This document shows positions 23,869 to 36,600 of a stretch of DNA of 64,000 nucleotides, in pieces. The position numbers were made by a program, and so were the translations under genes. Source of the DNA: Calvatia gigantea (taxonomy: Eukaryota > Basidiomycota > Agaricomycetes > Agaricales > Lycoperdaceae); the NCBI GenBank assembly GCA_025093985.1, contig JACAAK010000001.1, positions 682,001-746,000 on the forward strand, written 5' to 3'. The first letter of the stretch is position 1, and each line of letters starts with the position of its first letter. The notes below the pieces were generated by a model that was not told where the DNA came from, searched no databases, and saw only the letters and a program-made list of their open reading frames with translations.

Positions 23869-26800
23869 ATGGCTCAATCCGGCGCGAAGAAAGTGCAACA
23901 AAAGATCTTCGGAACTGGAGCTGGCGAAGGATCAGGCGATGGAATTGATTTCCAAACAGAAGAACGACGTGGACCCGCCGAACAGGAGTCTGGTCCTGCC
24001 GGCAGTCCTGGCGGACAGGGACCTGGTCTAACTGTTATCATCCCAAAGCCGAAGGCACCGCCAACCCCTCCTCCGAGAAAGACGACATCGGATCCACCTC
24101 CCAATGTCGGAGAGAAACCTAATGGACCAGATGGCGACGAGGATGCAGACGGTAACAGGTATGGTGGAGAGGGTGCGCGAGAGTCGGGGGCCCCTTTTAG
24201 GGAGAGGCTAGCGAGGAAGTTAGGCGGGGAGTACAAAGGAGCCGAGAGACACCGTCTCCAACAGGATGACAAGAGAGAAAAACACTGGAAGAGGTGGGGA
24301 CCTTATTTAAGTGACCGACAGTGGGTGGGTCTCTCTGAATTATTTTGATCGATGTCGAATGGCAGCCGACGAGTGGCTCCTGATTGTAGGCCACAGTCAG
24401 AGAAGATTACTCTGCTAACGGAGACGCTTGGAGTCACTTCCCTCATGAACATGCACGATCAAGAGCATATCGCTGGGGTGAAGATGGCATTGCTGGTATC
24501 TCAGATAACCACCAACGGCTGTGCTTCGCACTTTCGCTCTGGAATGGCCGGGATCCTATTCTCAAAGAGCGACTATTCGGTGTTACGGGGCACCAAGGAA
24601 ATCACGGCGAAGATGTTAAAGAGTTATACTACTACCTCGACTCAACCCCCACACATTCGTACATGAAGTTCTTATATAAATATCCCCAGAAAAGGTTCCC
24701 GTACGAAGAATTGGTGGAAGAAAACCAGCGCCGTGACCGGAATGTAGCCGAGTATGAAATCTTGGATACGGATATCTTTGATGAAGATCGCTACTGGGAT
24801 GTTTTCGTTGAGGTATGTCGTGCCTCGGATTGCATGTTCTTACTTGCGCGCGCCGGCTTTGTAACTCAATTCGTTAACCATAGTATGCGAAGGACGAACA
24901 AAACCCAGACGACATCTACATCCGAGTTACGTCCTATAACCGTGGCCCTGACCCAGCTACCTTGCATATCATTCCCCAGCTGTGGTTCCCAAACACCTGG
25001 TCGTGGCCTCTTGAAAAACCACCAATGCCCGAGATGGTGGGCTCAGTTCGGGCTAAGGGTGACGTTAGCACCATTACTGCACGCCATCCCACCCTAGGTA
25101 AAACTCACCTCCATTGTTTGCCCTCGCCTCCGCCTGTCGGACCCTCCAACAGTTTTGATGAGGAGTCTGAAATTGACACTGTTGACCCTGATTTTTTGTT
25201 CACCGAAAACGAGACCAACTTTAGCCGACTCTACGGTGGAAACAATGCCACACCATACGTTAAGGATGCATTCCATGATCATATTATACCCAGTCATCGA
25301 CCACCTATGAAGGAAACAACGATGGAGGACATATTCGTACGCAAGATTCGTTCCCGCACAGCTTCTCTATACGGTAAAGAGACTTCAGCTCCCGAAGAGG
25401 GACCTTGTACTCCCTTCCCACCGACAGAATCCTATGTCAATCCAGAGAAGAAGGGTACCAAGGCCGCTGCTCATTACATTTTCGAGAATGTCCCCGGACA
25501 TGGCGGATGTGCTGTTGTCAGAATGAAGCTTACGCCTAAGCGAATGGGCCGCGATCCTGGTTTGGAGGACGAAGTTCTTTTTGACGATGCAATTGAAGAG
25601 CGCAGACAGGAGGCCGATGAATTTTACAATGCGTTGGTGTTTGGCCCGATCAGTGATGATTTGAAACAGGTCATGAGACAAGCTTTGGGTGGGATGTTGT
25701 GGACGAAGCAATACTATCGGTTCATCCAAAAAGAGTGGCTAGAGGGCGATCCGGCGCAACCCCCGCCACCTCCTGAACGGAAATGGGTTAGAAACAAAGT
25801 GTGCTACTTTAACTCCCTCAGTATTGAGTGGTGCCTGAGTACTCATGATAGGATTGGCCCCACCTCTATATTGAAGATATCCTTTCTATGCCTGATAAGT
25901 GGGCCGCTTTCCTTCCGATAAACGCCCAAGTTGCTCATGGTTTTATTGAATAGATGGGAATACCCTTTCTTCGCTGCTTGGGATACCGCATTCCATTGTA
26001 TACCCTTGGCCGTTGTAGATCCAACTTTCGCAAAAAAACAATTAGACTTATTAACACGAGAATGGTATATGAAACCTGACGGCCAAATTCCCGCATACGA
26101 GTGGAACTTTAGTGACGTGAATCCTCCTGTACATGCATGGTTCGTGATCGCATGCATATAGCTTACCATTCCCTGATTTCAATATTCCCTAGGGCGACGT
26201 TCCGAGTGTTCAAGATCGAACGAAAACTTTCTGGAAGAGAGGATGTTCCCTTCCTTGAGCGCGTTTTCCAGAAGTTACTTCTGAACTTTACATGGTACGT
26301 TTGACACACACCTCAGTTGGTTCATACCTCCAACTCGTCTCTAGGTGGGTGAACCGGAAGGACCAAGGTGGAAATAATGTATTCGAAGGAGGCTTTCTGG
26401 GGTTAGATAACATTGGGGTTTTTAATCGGTCAGAGCCCCTTCCCACCGGTGGGAAACTGCGGCAAGCGGATGGTACAGCGTGGATGGCATTTTACTGTTT
26501 GAACATGTCAGCTTTCGTGGTATCTCGTATCACCTGGTAGCAGTCACTAACAACTCTCCAATTTGTGTAGGTTAAATATGGCTTTGGAGCTGGCGAAGCA
26601 TAACCCTGTGTACGAAGACATTGCTTCCAAATTCTTCGAGGTATGTTAGTTCTCGCTCCTCGTGAGATTTGAATACCAAAGGCTAATCACAATTGATGCT
26701 TCCTCTGTCATGCTTCGAATTCCTCGCCACTCCCACCCCGCAATACGCAGCATTTCATCTTCATCGCCGATGCTATGACATATCGGGAAGGCGAAGATGA

Positions 26801-28265
26801 GTTCAGTCTCTGGAACGAGCAAGACGGGATGTATTATGATGTAATTGACTTCGAGAACGGGCATTGCAAGCAGCTACCTGTTAGGAGTTTGGTTGGATTG
26901 ATACCGCTTTACGCGACGTTGGTGCTAGAGCCTGCTGTGATCAGCCGATTCCCTGGATTTAAGAAACGGATGGAGTGGTTTATCAATAACCGGACGGACA
27001 TGGCGAATAGGAATATGGCGAATATGAGAGGTGGGATTTTATGTGCGATCCTCTTTCCGAGATATTCGGCTGATACCATATACATTTACAGTTGTCGGGA
27101 AGGGGCAACGGAGGCTATTGGCACTAGCGAGCAAGGAGAGGCTTACCAAGATCTTGGAGAAGATGCTGGATGAGGATGAATTCTTGAGTGAACACGGTAT
27201 CAGATCGTAAGCTTCTCCATTCACACTGATTTCGCCTTGTCACTGTTTTGTTGTTTGCAGGCTATCGAAGATGCACAAAGACCGCCCTTGGGGTATGGAC
27301 GTCCACGGACACCGTCACGAGGTACCTTACTGGCCTGGGGACTCGCTGTCCGGTATGTTCGGTGGAAATTCCAACTGGCGAGGACCGATCTGTGAGTCCG
27401 GTCGAGACATATCTTACTCACCTCTAAACGACATTTTGGTGGTAGGGCTTGCGACGAATTTTATCCTAATCGAAAGTCTTCAGCGTTTTTATCAGTATTA
27501 TGGTGATGATCTTCAGGTAAAGTCCAGGGTGCTGGTGTGAATTTAGCTCCCTCTCCTTATTTTCTCGCTCGGGAAAATCACAGGTCGAATGTCCAACCGG
27601 TAGCGGGTACTACATGAACCTCGCCGCTGTAGCACAAGAGATTCAACACCGTATTATCCACATTTTTGGTCGCGATGTGGAAGGTCGCCGAGCGACTAAC
27701 GGTGATAATTCTAAGCTGGATTATGATCCCCACTTTCGCGACTATGTCTGGTTCTACGAGGTCCGCCCCCCACCCCGTTTTAAAAAAAATACTGTTCTAA
27801 TACTGACCACTGAAAGTTTTTCCATGCCGATACCGGCAAGGGGTTGGGCGCTTCACACCAGACAGGATGGTGAGTTATATTAGTGTTCCTCCCTTTGTTC
27901 AGAGACAACAACATTGATGCCGTATGTGCACCCATATATAGGTCTGGTCTTGTTGCGTACCATATCCTACAAAGTGGAGTGACCTGTCGGTTGCCTAGGA
28001 CACCCAAAAGTAAGCTAGTTCGCTTGTCCGTTATTTCTTGAGCTCGCTTCTAACCGGGCAATACATAGCTCCTCGCAGTGTTCTTCATCACTACTTCGAT
28101 GTACGTTCTCATCACGTACTCTCCAGCGCCGGTGCTTACCAATATTGTTTTTAGGAAACCATCGATACGCATTCAGCGGCTGATGGGGAAGCGAAGTCGC
28201 CTTACAGCATGGTCAGCGCCGTCGAATTGAACACGCTGGGCGACATTTCGCCTGACGCTCTCTAA
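23869..28265 (+). CDS. GH63-like six-hairpin glycosidase, probably cytosolic
   Basis: A large multi-exon gene of about 900 residues that reads in frame from ATG 23869 to TAA 28263-28265. The first intron is 24325-24389. Recognisable family blocks in order: [160 protein letters not shown] and [15 protein letters not shown]. These match the GH63-type (alpha-toroid) glucosidase family also common in bacteria. No signal peptide or membrane anchor is visible, so it is unlike ER processing glucosidase I. The N-terminal 110 residues are Pro/Gly-rich. Substrate is unknown. The acidic catalytic pair probably lies in the FAAWDTAFH and C-terminal blocks. Confidence 0.83.
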
Positions 28266-30101
28266 ATGACCTTGACGCATGTCGCATACCTTCCGAGAGC
28301 GGAATAATGAACAGCATCCAGTGACACCCATGCCATGCGAGAATTTTTTCTTTGTTTCACGGTGGTTACCCGTCAGGGCACACTTCATACCCGCACATCA
28401 AACTGTCGAGGGATCTTAGACTTGTCTGCCTTTTTCTCGTTTGTCCTTAGACTTTCGAAATGTTGTCGAACCCATTTTGCCATTTATAGCTGTTTTCCGC
28501 CAGTACCAGGGTTCTTTCCATGTACCGAGTTATGTATTTCCATAACATGTCTTCTCTAGACTACGTAAGAAGTGCAATGGTGCTGTTCTTCCATTGTTGT
28601 TGGCAACACTCAAACTGGGGTGGATATGTTTTGGTAGTAATAGGTTACGATACGGATAGCCTGGTCTCTATCCTTAGCCCATTTGGCAGCCGAAGATTGT
28701 GGTTGTTAGTTGATTCCAGGGCCTTCTGAAACCTCAAAAGTTATGCATACATCTCGTACGGCAACGCCAAAAGATGAACTCATAGCACACAATTGCCTTC
28801 AAACAGCGGCAGGGTTTTATCCGATAAGATTCCAGTGAGGTGACTGAATGGGAGTCCCGCCCAAATGATTATCTGAGGGGCGCTCGAGAAATGTATTTAC
28901 CTTGAAATGGGTCTGCCCTGCGGCGCGATTGCCTGCCTAGATATGATGATTAGAATGAAGATACCCTATCCTCGTGCATTTCGAGTTCTCACATTAGTCC
29001 ACGAAGTCCACCCTGACCTTATCCAGGCTTTTTGTTTTCAAATTCCCCCCTAGGCATGTGCGTTGAACCCAAGATTGACAATATCCAATTCAGTTCAACC
29101 ACTTAACCTAATCCAGGCCGAACCCCATTTGTTACTTCAAACCTCCTGAATAATTGACATTTCCTTTGGAAGATCTCTATATTATACGCGTTACACGATA
29201 TCAAGTGTGCCTAGCACATGGGAGAAGTTATGACCGTAGGATTAAACGTGAACAATTCCTTGGAGCTCATGATTCGAAACGAGGAAAGGGAAAGAAGGGA
29301 AGGAGAGGAAAAACAAAGATGGGTGAGACAAAAACAGGAGAGATAATAAATGAGAGAAGGTTACAAAGCAATAATACGTATCAGCGCGAAAGGAAACACA
29401 AAGAATATCATGTATGGGAATGAGGGAAAACGGAGAAACAACGAGCAACTACGGAAGAACGGGAAAGTAACATATATAGAACGGATTTGGAAGAAAGGTG
29501 GGAGGAGAGGGAATGGAGGTGACCGATGAGGGTTGTGGGGGGAGAGATTTGGATGAGTGCGGATATGTGGGTAGGAATGCATATTTGGTGTCATACAGCG
29601 TGTATCCAGATATTTGCGTCGTAAGGCGATTGGCAAGGACCCAAGCGAGCACAGCTCAGTCAAGATGACCATGGCAGCGTATACGTCGCAGGAGGGAACG
29701 ATTCCGGGGCTGGGGGTGTACGTTGGAGCGTGCCAGATGCGTGCGGATGTAGATTTATGAGAGGAGAATGCTGACGATGTCGGGAGGATGAACGGAAGGA
29801 TTCGATTGGTCGATAAATCCAGGAGTATGCAAAACAAGATGAGAGAAAGATGGATGAGTGTTCCGTAAAATGAATGGAATATACGATGCCCAGCAGAAGA
29901 AAGACAAAACAACGAGCAAATGATTGCAGTTACATGAACGAAGGAGTTGATGCAAGGAGTGAAAAATCGTGACCCAAAACAAGCCCAACGATTTACACGG
30001 GAAAAGAAAAGACTGAGAAGGATAATCAGGAGAGAACAAACAAAACCAAGACGGCTCTCCCCGGCAGTGTCAAACGCACTGAAAATCTGGGCTTTAGCTC
30101 C
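28266..30101. other. Intergenic between convergent genes
   Basis: About 1.8 kb between the 3' ends of the GH63-like gene (+) and the CDC24-like gene (-). Open frames are short, and purine-rich runs at about 29280-29440 produce low-complexity frames only. No RNA gene or transposon motif was recognised. Confidence 0.45.
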
Positions 30102-33100
30102 TCATGTAACGAACAAGGTTACCTGTGTGCCAGGTCTATACGCTTCGAAAGCCATCTGCACATCCTCTGTTGATCCAAGGGACACCATATCCCCATCCTC
30201 ATCTCTATATTTCACCCTCAACGGCCCATCATCCCTCCTCGGTCCACACAACCTAATCTTCTTCCCCACCTTCTCCACCAAATCGTCATATTCTGTAACC
30301 CGAGGCACCTGAATCACGAAGATATCCTCGTGGAAGTGTACTTTGACTTTGACAGGTGGCAACTGCGACTCCTGAGAGACATTCCCGTCAATCATATGGT
30401 GACCATTGGCGTTCCCATGGGCCCCAACGCCTCCCAATGACGAATCACTCGATCCAAACGGTGTAACCGGCGATGAGCTGTGGGGTGAGTACTCAGAGCT
30501 ATCTCCTGTCGACTGGCTAGACCCGCTTCCGCGTTTATTGCCATTACGTTCACGATCATGTGCAGTCCAGTTAGCATGTGAGATGTTGACAGCGTTGGCG
30601 GGCAATGGGGGTGGAGTAGCCTTTGGCTGAACATATGCGCTCGGTTGGCTTGCACTCCTCGCGCGGCTGACTTGGGGAGCTTGAGGGATGTATTGTTGTT
30701 GTGATTGTTGGGGATACACGCCTGCGCTACCATGTGTGGGTGTAGGTGCGCGGCTACGATGTTCACCGCCCTCATATCCGGCTTCGCAACCGTGACGAGC
30801 TGAACTGACTGCGCAAAGGAGGCCTTTGTGGTGGTGCCGCAGATCCGTAGGCCGGTTCAGAAGGGAAGGCTTGCGTATTGGGTTGGGGTCGAGGGGGAAT
30901 AGGTCTGGTTAAACCACCCGATGATACCGCGACAACCTGCGGAGGCGGCATGGGTACGTGTTGGTGTTGATTACGCCACTGTGTCATGGTAGCACCACCA
31001 CCATCTTCCGTATATGCCCTCGCACGATGGTCATGCACTCCGTTGGCTTCTCGATCGGCGGGCATACTGAGTCCGTTAAGTTTCCTCGAGTTTACGGGTG
31101 TTCCACGACCGAGGAAGCATAGCTAGTAGATGCCGAGGCTGGATATTCCTCAAAGTCTTCTTCATCCGTAAAGCCATCCTGGTCGTGGGATGGGTAGCCG
31201 AAGGGCCCATTCGGGTAATTGCCAACAGAATCATGGCTACCGTAACCACTGCTAGCCGTATGGATAGTTACGTGACAGCCCCCGTACCACCGGAAGAACC
31301 CGCATTATATGTTGAGGTGCTGCTGTAAGAAGTTACCGTTTGGTGTGAATAAGTTGAGGAAGTACCGCCGACGGAGACAGTAGACGAGGTGACTCGTGAT
31401 GAAGGTACCCGGCCATTGACACGGCTAAGATTTCTGTCCGAGCCACGATCACGACGAGCAGCGGCCTCCTTGATAAGACGGGTGATTTGGGACTCCCATT
31501 TACGCATCTGTTCCTCGTTGCGACACTTAAGAGTAAAGTATTCGAGATCATCATCTCCTTTCCACCAGACCGCAAGTGAATATTGAGCCGTCATACCAGG
31601 ACCTGTTCAGAACAGTTGGGTATGGATATCTACCAAATGCGAGTAAAGGGAAACGCACCAACAGAATTTCTGGGTTGTGACGGAACAGCTTGTGTGACGT
31701 TACCCAGGAAGATGCGCCCTTTCAATAGTAAGGGTGTATTCCTTCGCTGGTTGGGAGCAGCCGCAGCTGCAGCAGCAACAGCGTTTAGAGGAGCCGGTGT
31801 ACTGGCCTGCTTCTTCAACAGAGAGCCATTTTTTCCAGCCCTCCTGCCCCCACCCTGTTGGCCGGGGGGAACTTCCTTGCAGCACAAAATGATCTTCTCA
31901 AACAAGAAGACGTGATACTCCCGATCAATGTCGGATTTGGTGACAGTGAAAATGTCATCGAGGAGAAGGTCACCGAAATTTTCGAGATGGTGGCCCTTCC
32001 AGTCATCGATGCGGGATGTCAGGCTCCTGACAGTTTGGTCATTCTCGGCGCGACGCTGGGCTTCATTAATCTTATCGGTTATCCGCTTAGCAGCGTCTGA
32101 GCCCCTCTTGAGCTCCTCATAATGCGCATAGGACGCGGGTGAAAGTGTTTTGATTAATGACTAGAAGAAAAATTTGAGCGCGTGCGGTTATTAATTTTAG
32201 GCGGGACGTACATCAAGGAGAAGGGGATATTTGCAAACTCGTTGAACCGGCTTAATTAGGAAAGCGGGCAGTTCGCCTTTGACATTGATCAAGTGGTTGA
32301 GAGGCTGTTTGGGGTTATTTGTGTCAGTAAACGGAAAGGGCCGAGAGGAACAAATCATTCAAACAGAAGAGCAGATGCAGATACGTAGAGGTTGTCAGGA
32401 CGACATCAGAAGAGTGATGAAGATCCAACATTGGAACCAAAGGAAAATGGGGTTGTCATGTTTACTCACCATAAGACTCTGTTCGTGCGTGAGCATAAGC
32501 TCCGAGGCATTCGTGTAGTTAGCGCAGTAGGGTTCGTAAACAACAAAGTCGTTTTCCTGTTAACGCCGATCATTTGCGAAAAAGAGTACCAGAACAAGCA
32601 AGACGTCAGTGCCAGATGCCCCAACAACGGAGATTATCAATATTGACTCACGCTCTCGATAAACGGAAGACCCCAGCGCTGGTCCTGCCATGGCGCTTCT
32701 GCCGTACTCTCGAGGCGAATAAGGAATTTGCGCTGAAAGTTGAGGAGTTTGTTGAGATTTGGGAAAAGGAGGTGGATAGTATCCTGATCGATCAAATTCC
32801 CTTGCGCAAGGGCATTTGAATATTTCTAATAAGGAAATTTAACGACCGTATCTCCAAATAGCGAAATAAGCCTTACCTGCATCGTTTCGAGATCCTGGAC
32901 GTATTTGCGCTCCTGTTTCGACCATCTCGCGAATAATATTATTCCTCGCCTGTTCCTGGGCATTAGCCGGCTGAGGAAGGGCATCAGTCGAGAGGTTATC
33001 AAAGGAGACATTGGCGGAGGGAGATGAAGGAGAGGGGGGTGGTGTGTCGAAGGCGCTTGGGGAGAGATGGTTGACAATGGCGGTCACGGTATTAATTACC

Positions 33101-33638
33101 TAGGGAAGAGGCACATGTTAACAACGCGAAGTTTGAGACACATTAGCGGAAGGCGCAGATGTACGGTACCTTGACCAAACCGTCTGTAGAATCACGGTCC
33201 CAGATGTCTCTCACAGTGAAGGGTTCGCACTCGGGGATGGCCTGGGTGACCTGGTTTGAGCGGACCTGCATAGCGAAGAGGGCAATGGCATGCTTCTTCT
33301 CTCGATCTGGGTTGCTTTCATAAGTTTCCGGGTTGTATTCAGAGTGATTGATTTTGGGGAAACCAGCCTCGGCCGGAAGCTGATCGAAGATGTAGCAGAG
33401 GGAGATGCCAATGGAGAAAAGCTCCCAGAGCTGGGTTACGGGGTCTGTGGACTGGCGAGAATCAGGTGTTGCAGCGAGGGCGAAGTAGCGGTTGAAGCCG
33501 TGGATGCGCAGGAGGCGTGTGCGGAGGGAAGAGCATTGTTGGTAGAGGGAGGTGGATTGGTTAGCAGCTTTGTTGAGGAAGGGTGTTGTGGGCGACCGGA
33601 GTCTCGATAATGGACTTTTTGCGTCCAGCAGCAGACAT
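30102..33638 (-). CDS. CDC24: CDC24-type Rho guanine-nucleotide exchange factor (CH-DH-PH-PB1), frame disrupted
   Basis: The GEF that loads Cdc42 with GTP and sets cell polarity. Leftward exons: 33170-33638, 32877-33099, 32652-32825, 32470-32556, 32212-32304, 31659-32160, and a last exon from 31602 to 30102. Order of domains: CH-like region (STDPVTQLWELFSIGISLCYIF), DH domain (ERKYVQDLETMQ, NLIDQDTIHLLFPNL, FLIKPVQRVCKYPLLL), PH domain (YHVFLFEKIILCCKE, QYSLAVWWKGDDDLEYF), Ser-rich linker, and PB1 (VKVHFHEDIFVIQVP with the acidic YRDEDGDMVSLGS loop), which in yeast binds Bem1. Exons 1 and 2 each contain one base too many: after residue ~20 (near 33580) and at the DH start (near 32912). The Ser/Pro linker (about 31270-30790) changes frame again three times. 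Otherwise splice phases agree. Confidence 0.86.
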
Positions 33639-36600
33639 GGCGCCAGAGACGGGCGTCGAGTAGAGATGAGGAGGGGAAGGAGAGTTGTTGAAGTGGTACT
33701 GTCGATAGCGATGGGTTCAGTCGAAACCAGCTGTTGCTCCCACCCACCCTCCTGCCTTTTTCAAACTCCGACACCCGTTTCGGCAACTCCCCCCTGATCT
33801 CACACCAAGATCTTCAAACCCATCGTCACCCTGTCACACCCAAACTCCCATTCGCACGTCCAAAACACTCTCCAGATGGAACACCAGATTTTTCCATCTT
33901 GCCACCCGCGAGCCTATCCCCACACGTCCTTGTGCCCAGCATATCCTATCTTTACGGCTGGCCCATCTACCATCTTTCTGAGTCTTTAGTCATACAACAA
34001 GGATAATTCTTCCTGCCTTGTCATCGGCCATCTTCTTTTCTCTGGCCGGCGCGGTCCCTGCACTCCGGCTCCCGCCCATCTAGACTACTTTCCCACTTAT
34101 AGTCCCACACCCACATGATCGACCAGAGCGTTTGTGGGCCCCATCTTAGCGTGAAGCCCGAAAGCCTTCCATCATCGCAAATACTTAACAGCGAACTCAA
34201 GAATAAATCGTAAAAGCTGCGCTTCCCCCGTGCTGATAAAGCGGGAGCCGAGTATGGGCTTCGAAAAGGTAACAGCCTGTTTGGAATCCAATTTTCCTCA
34301 TATGGGACTATCAAGGACAAGTAACACCATATATGCGCTGGAAGGGCTTTATTTTTGCAAAGTACAACAAGGAAGACAATTCAGGATCCCCTCTACACAA
34401 TAGCCTATCCTTTGTATTCGATAAGTCCTTCGGCAAGGCATTGCAGTCTCACAATCACCGTCCGCGGCCATACAACCCGAGCAGGATCGAGCCCAATGAC
34501 CCGTCCACTTTCAGACATCCTTATAGTCTGCATTGATCTGCATTCTCCACCTGTCAACAAGCAAACTGAAAAAGACAAACCTATGCTCTTCCAGTGCCTA
34601 AGTGGTTCTCCAACATTTCTCAGTTTGAGTCAGCTTACTATCCGTTACCCAGTCACAGGGCTACAGGCCGGATGGTCCACCACAACAGATTTCAATCTAA
34701 TAAAACATCCAGTGATCTAGTTTCATGTCATCAGACTATTCCAGTAGAGTTAATGAATACATCAGAATAACTTGACTCTTCCCACCATCAAACACACATC
34801 AGATACCATTGGATTTCAAATTGAGGTCAGACTTCAGTTACTTTAATTTCCTCGACATCCACATTCCCCGGAAGGGTCCCCACCATATCCGAACACGACG
34901 CCTCTGATATGCGGTGGTTTGTGCGATCCCCGTACGATGTAGTGGTGTTCTTGAATGCCCGAATACCTCCAAGAATCATTCACAAACATCCAAAGGAACG
35001 TTCATCGTACCGTACCACCCAAAAATATTGCACTGGTGCCTAGAACAAGATTGAATATCTCCCTCGCGAAGTCCCCTGATTTAATTAACCCCACGAACGT
35101 TTAACATGCACATTGAGTCCAGGTATGAGCCTCGAACCCGGATCAAACGTAGGCTTACGGATATGAAAGTCCGGGACAAATGTCACCTGAAGGCTTCAGT
35201 TTCACTCTCGGGAGCTGGGAGCATCGCTCCCTTGAAACCATCACTTCCGAAACGTCCACCGAATGGAGTACCTCGAACCTCTTTCCCCATAAGACGGACT
35301 CCTGTGATGGATAATTCCTGAGACAGATAATCTAATCACGGGCGTTGAGAGAGGTGAGGGAAGTAAGTTTATTTCGTCCTCAAGACCCAGGCAGAGCAAG
35401 TTGCCCATATCCAAATGCTTAAGCCTTGATGTCTTGGTATCTGTTATCAAGTCCGAAAGGTAGTGATCATTCTACTCTTCGATTTTCATGAGCATCAACT
35501 TAGGGGTTGTCCACCATGACCCGAATACAGAAACGGTCAATGACAACAAAATCTCACAGGGGAACCGATACTCCAATCACCCTATGTTCGTCTGTTACGG
35601 ACAGAGGCTCCAATTGGTCCCGGCACCCGAAGCTCACTCAGGAAAGTCCTAGTCCTGTCCAGTAATATTTATACCACTAGATGATAGTTATCAAAGTATC
35701 AGAGGTCCGCCAATATCTATCAGGGCCTCCACAGCTCGGTCGTGTCCGTAGACAGCTTGACAGCCTGAACCCTGCCTTAGACAGTCAATTCGACCTGGAA
35801 CATGATCAGCGTCTGAAGTGTTCCTATAAATAACTCAGGGAGACGCCCCTTCACCACAGCCTTGCCGCCGCTACACCGCAATCATCCACCTCTGTTGACT
35901 CCTCAATACTCATGCATCATGCATCATGAGGCATATATACACATCCATTTGCGCAAGCGCCTCAATTGTTGCAAATCATACGAATCAGGGGACGAATGCT
36001 CACTACTTGATTGCACTGCCATGTTCTTGGAGCCATCTTAAGTCACTGATAGAGGAAGGGAATGCAAGTCAAGCTTTTTATGATCCCAGAATTTGGTCGG
36101 ATCCTTCCAAAATGGAAACTTGCCAAGAATACAGAGTGGTTGTTTGATAAGAACGATACTTACTGTGATAATCACGCAGATGTAAGTTCTGTGTTCGGAA
36201 AGAAGTGCAGGCTTGCAGGGCTCAGACTCCTGCGGTGGTACTGGTAACCGATCATCGATCATCCTCTATTTTCGAGTTGGCCTGACTCGGAACGGCTGAC
36301 ATATTATTGGTCTTTCAGGTGGTCAGACGACCATTTGCGTGGTGATCCCTATTCTTGTCACGTCTGGGGTAGGGATTGTCAGTTAAGGGTTGACTGGGGG
36401 AAGTGGCGTGAGTATCTCGTGGTAAACGAGGATGAGACTGGATGAGAGTGGGGTGGATCTCGTGTTACCCATTGCTATTGGGATCTTGCACCCCTTGCTT
36501 CTGGCCGCTCGGCTGTTGTGCAGACTCGATCGAGTAGCCGTTGGTTTTTCCATGCATTCTCGGGCTCGTGAATACTACCCTCACTGTGTCTCATCGTTCT

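Noticed and set aside
35110..35175. tRNA-like B-box (minus-strand GGGTTCGAGGC)
   Set aside because: The flanking bases do not pair into a T-arm or acceptor stem and no A-box was found at the right distance.
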